Assembly: GCA_964487295.1 (NCBI GenBank)
Contig: CAZAQL010000008.1
Span: 1-39,919, forward strand
From: JAPEKQ01 sp964487295
GTDB lineage: Bacteria > Joyebacterota > Joyebacteria > Joyebacterales > Joyebacteraceae
DNA length: 39,919 nucleotides
Reading direction: 5' to 3'
Shown here: piece after piece, positions 39,765-39,919 of the stretch
Layout: each line of letters begins with the position of its first letter
How positions within the stretch are numbered: the stretch's first letter is position 1
The notes under the pieces: model-generated
What the model was told of the DNA's origin: nothing
Seen by the model: only the letters and a program-made list of their open reading frames with translations
Databases searched by the model: none
Translations under genes and position numbers: made by a program

Positions 39765-39919
39765 ATGCGCACGAGAGGAACGCGGGCCCTGGGCTTCATG
39801 CTCTTCGCGATCGTGCTGATCGCGCTCGCCGCGTCCGCGCCCGCGAAGGACTACTACTTCCCGGAGGTCCGGCTCGACATCACGGTCACCGAGGACGGAG
39901 GGTTCATCCTCGAGGAGCA
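39765..39919 (+). CDS. DUF2207-type membrane protein, N-terminal part (3' truncated by window)
   Basis: Only 51 residues are visible: a signal peptide (RALGFMLFAIVLIALAASAP), then AKDYYFPEVRLDITVTEDGG and FILEE. The KDYYFPEVxxDIxVxxDGxF start is characteristic of DUF2207 (predicted membrane) proteins, which have an extracytoplasmic beta-domain and C-terminal helices; function unknown. GGGGGAATGAC precedes the ATG; an in-frame ATG at 39738 is possible. Confidence 0.75.
   Translation, partial: MRTRGTRALGFMLFAIVLIALAASAPAKDYYFPEVRLDITVTEDGGFILEE

Overview
The window is GC-rich, gene-dense DNA from a bacterium with an outer membrane. Two secreted proteins (1-282 and 8752-9942) end in the NPFNP-type FlgD/Ig-like C-terminal domain used as a type IX sorting module in the FCB superphylum. 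Others are an Omp85-like barrel, a barrel-fused SppA and several secreted proteins of metagenomic type. Together these suggest an uncultured FCB-related lineage such as Eisenbacteria or Krumholzibacteriota. The taxonomic guess is inference; no rRNA or tRNA gene was recognised.

Layout. (1) 1-4.3 kb: end of a sorted secreted protein, two SAM methyltransferases, a FmdB-type zinc ribbon and a secreted jelly-roll protein carrying an internal VEERSWGAIKSLYR motif. (2) 4.4-7.2 kb, minus strand: a DUF2089 regulator, a SHOCT-like protein and a bactofilin-like protein behind a near-consensus promoter, then a DUF624-like membrane protein. (3) 7.3-9.9 kb: a secreted beta-helix protein ending in VEERSWGAIKALYR and a secreted SGNH-like protein with a sorting domain. 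(4) 10.0-16.1 kb, minus strand: rlmN, a secreted protein, an Omp85-like barrel and an OMP-SppA fusion. (5) 16.2-20.3 kb: an ArsR-type regulator, a small secreted protein behind a consensus sigma-70 promoter and structured leader, and a 1031-residue TPR-GAF-AAA+ sigma-54 activator. (6) 20.2-21.5 kb: a 1.2-kb gap with inverted repeats, two sigma-54-type promoters and strong hairpins. (7) 21.5-27.4 kb: a RiPP-like cluster. (8) 27.4-31.9 kb: a ZraSR-like two-component system followed by a Spy/ZraP-like periplasmic protein behind tandem sigma-54-type promoters. (9) 32.3-39.9 kb: purine permease, outer-membrane protein, membrane-anchored phosphatase-superfamily protein, OsmC, TldD/TldE pair and the start of a DUF2207 protein.

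The most striking system is the RiPP-like cluster. One polypeptide joins a class I isoprenoid-synthase-like domain (DDLAD motif), a PqqD-like recognition domain and a radical SAM/SPASM maturase. Two 55-56 residue precursors follow, sharing an M-x-HLxVANA leader start and rich in Cys-x2/3-Asp units, as in Cys-to-Asp thioether ranthipeptides. A secreted beta-propeller and an ABC-2 exporter complete it. A TGGCAG-N5-TTGC sigma-54-type promoter lies upstream, and a sigma-54 activator gene sits just before it.

The second coherent system is the kinase-regulator-Spy block, which has the parts list of enterobacterial ZraPSR envelope/metal stress response in a different gene order.
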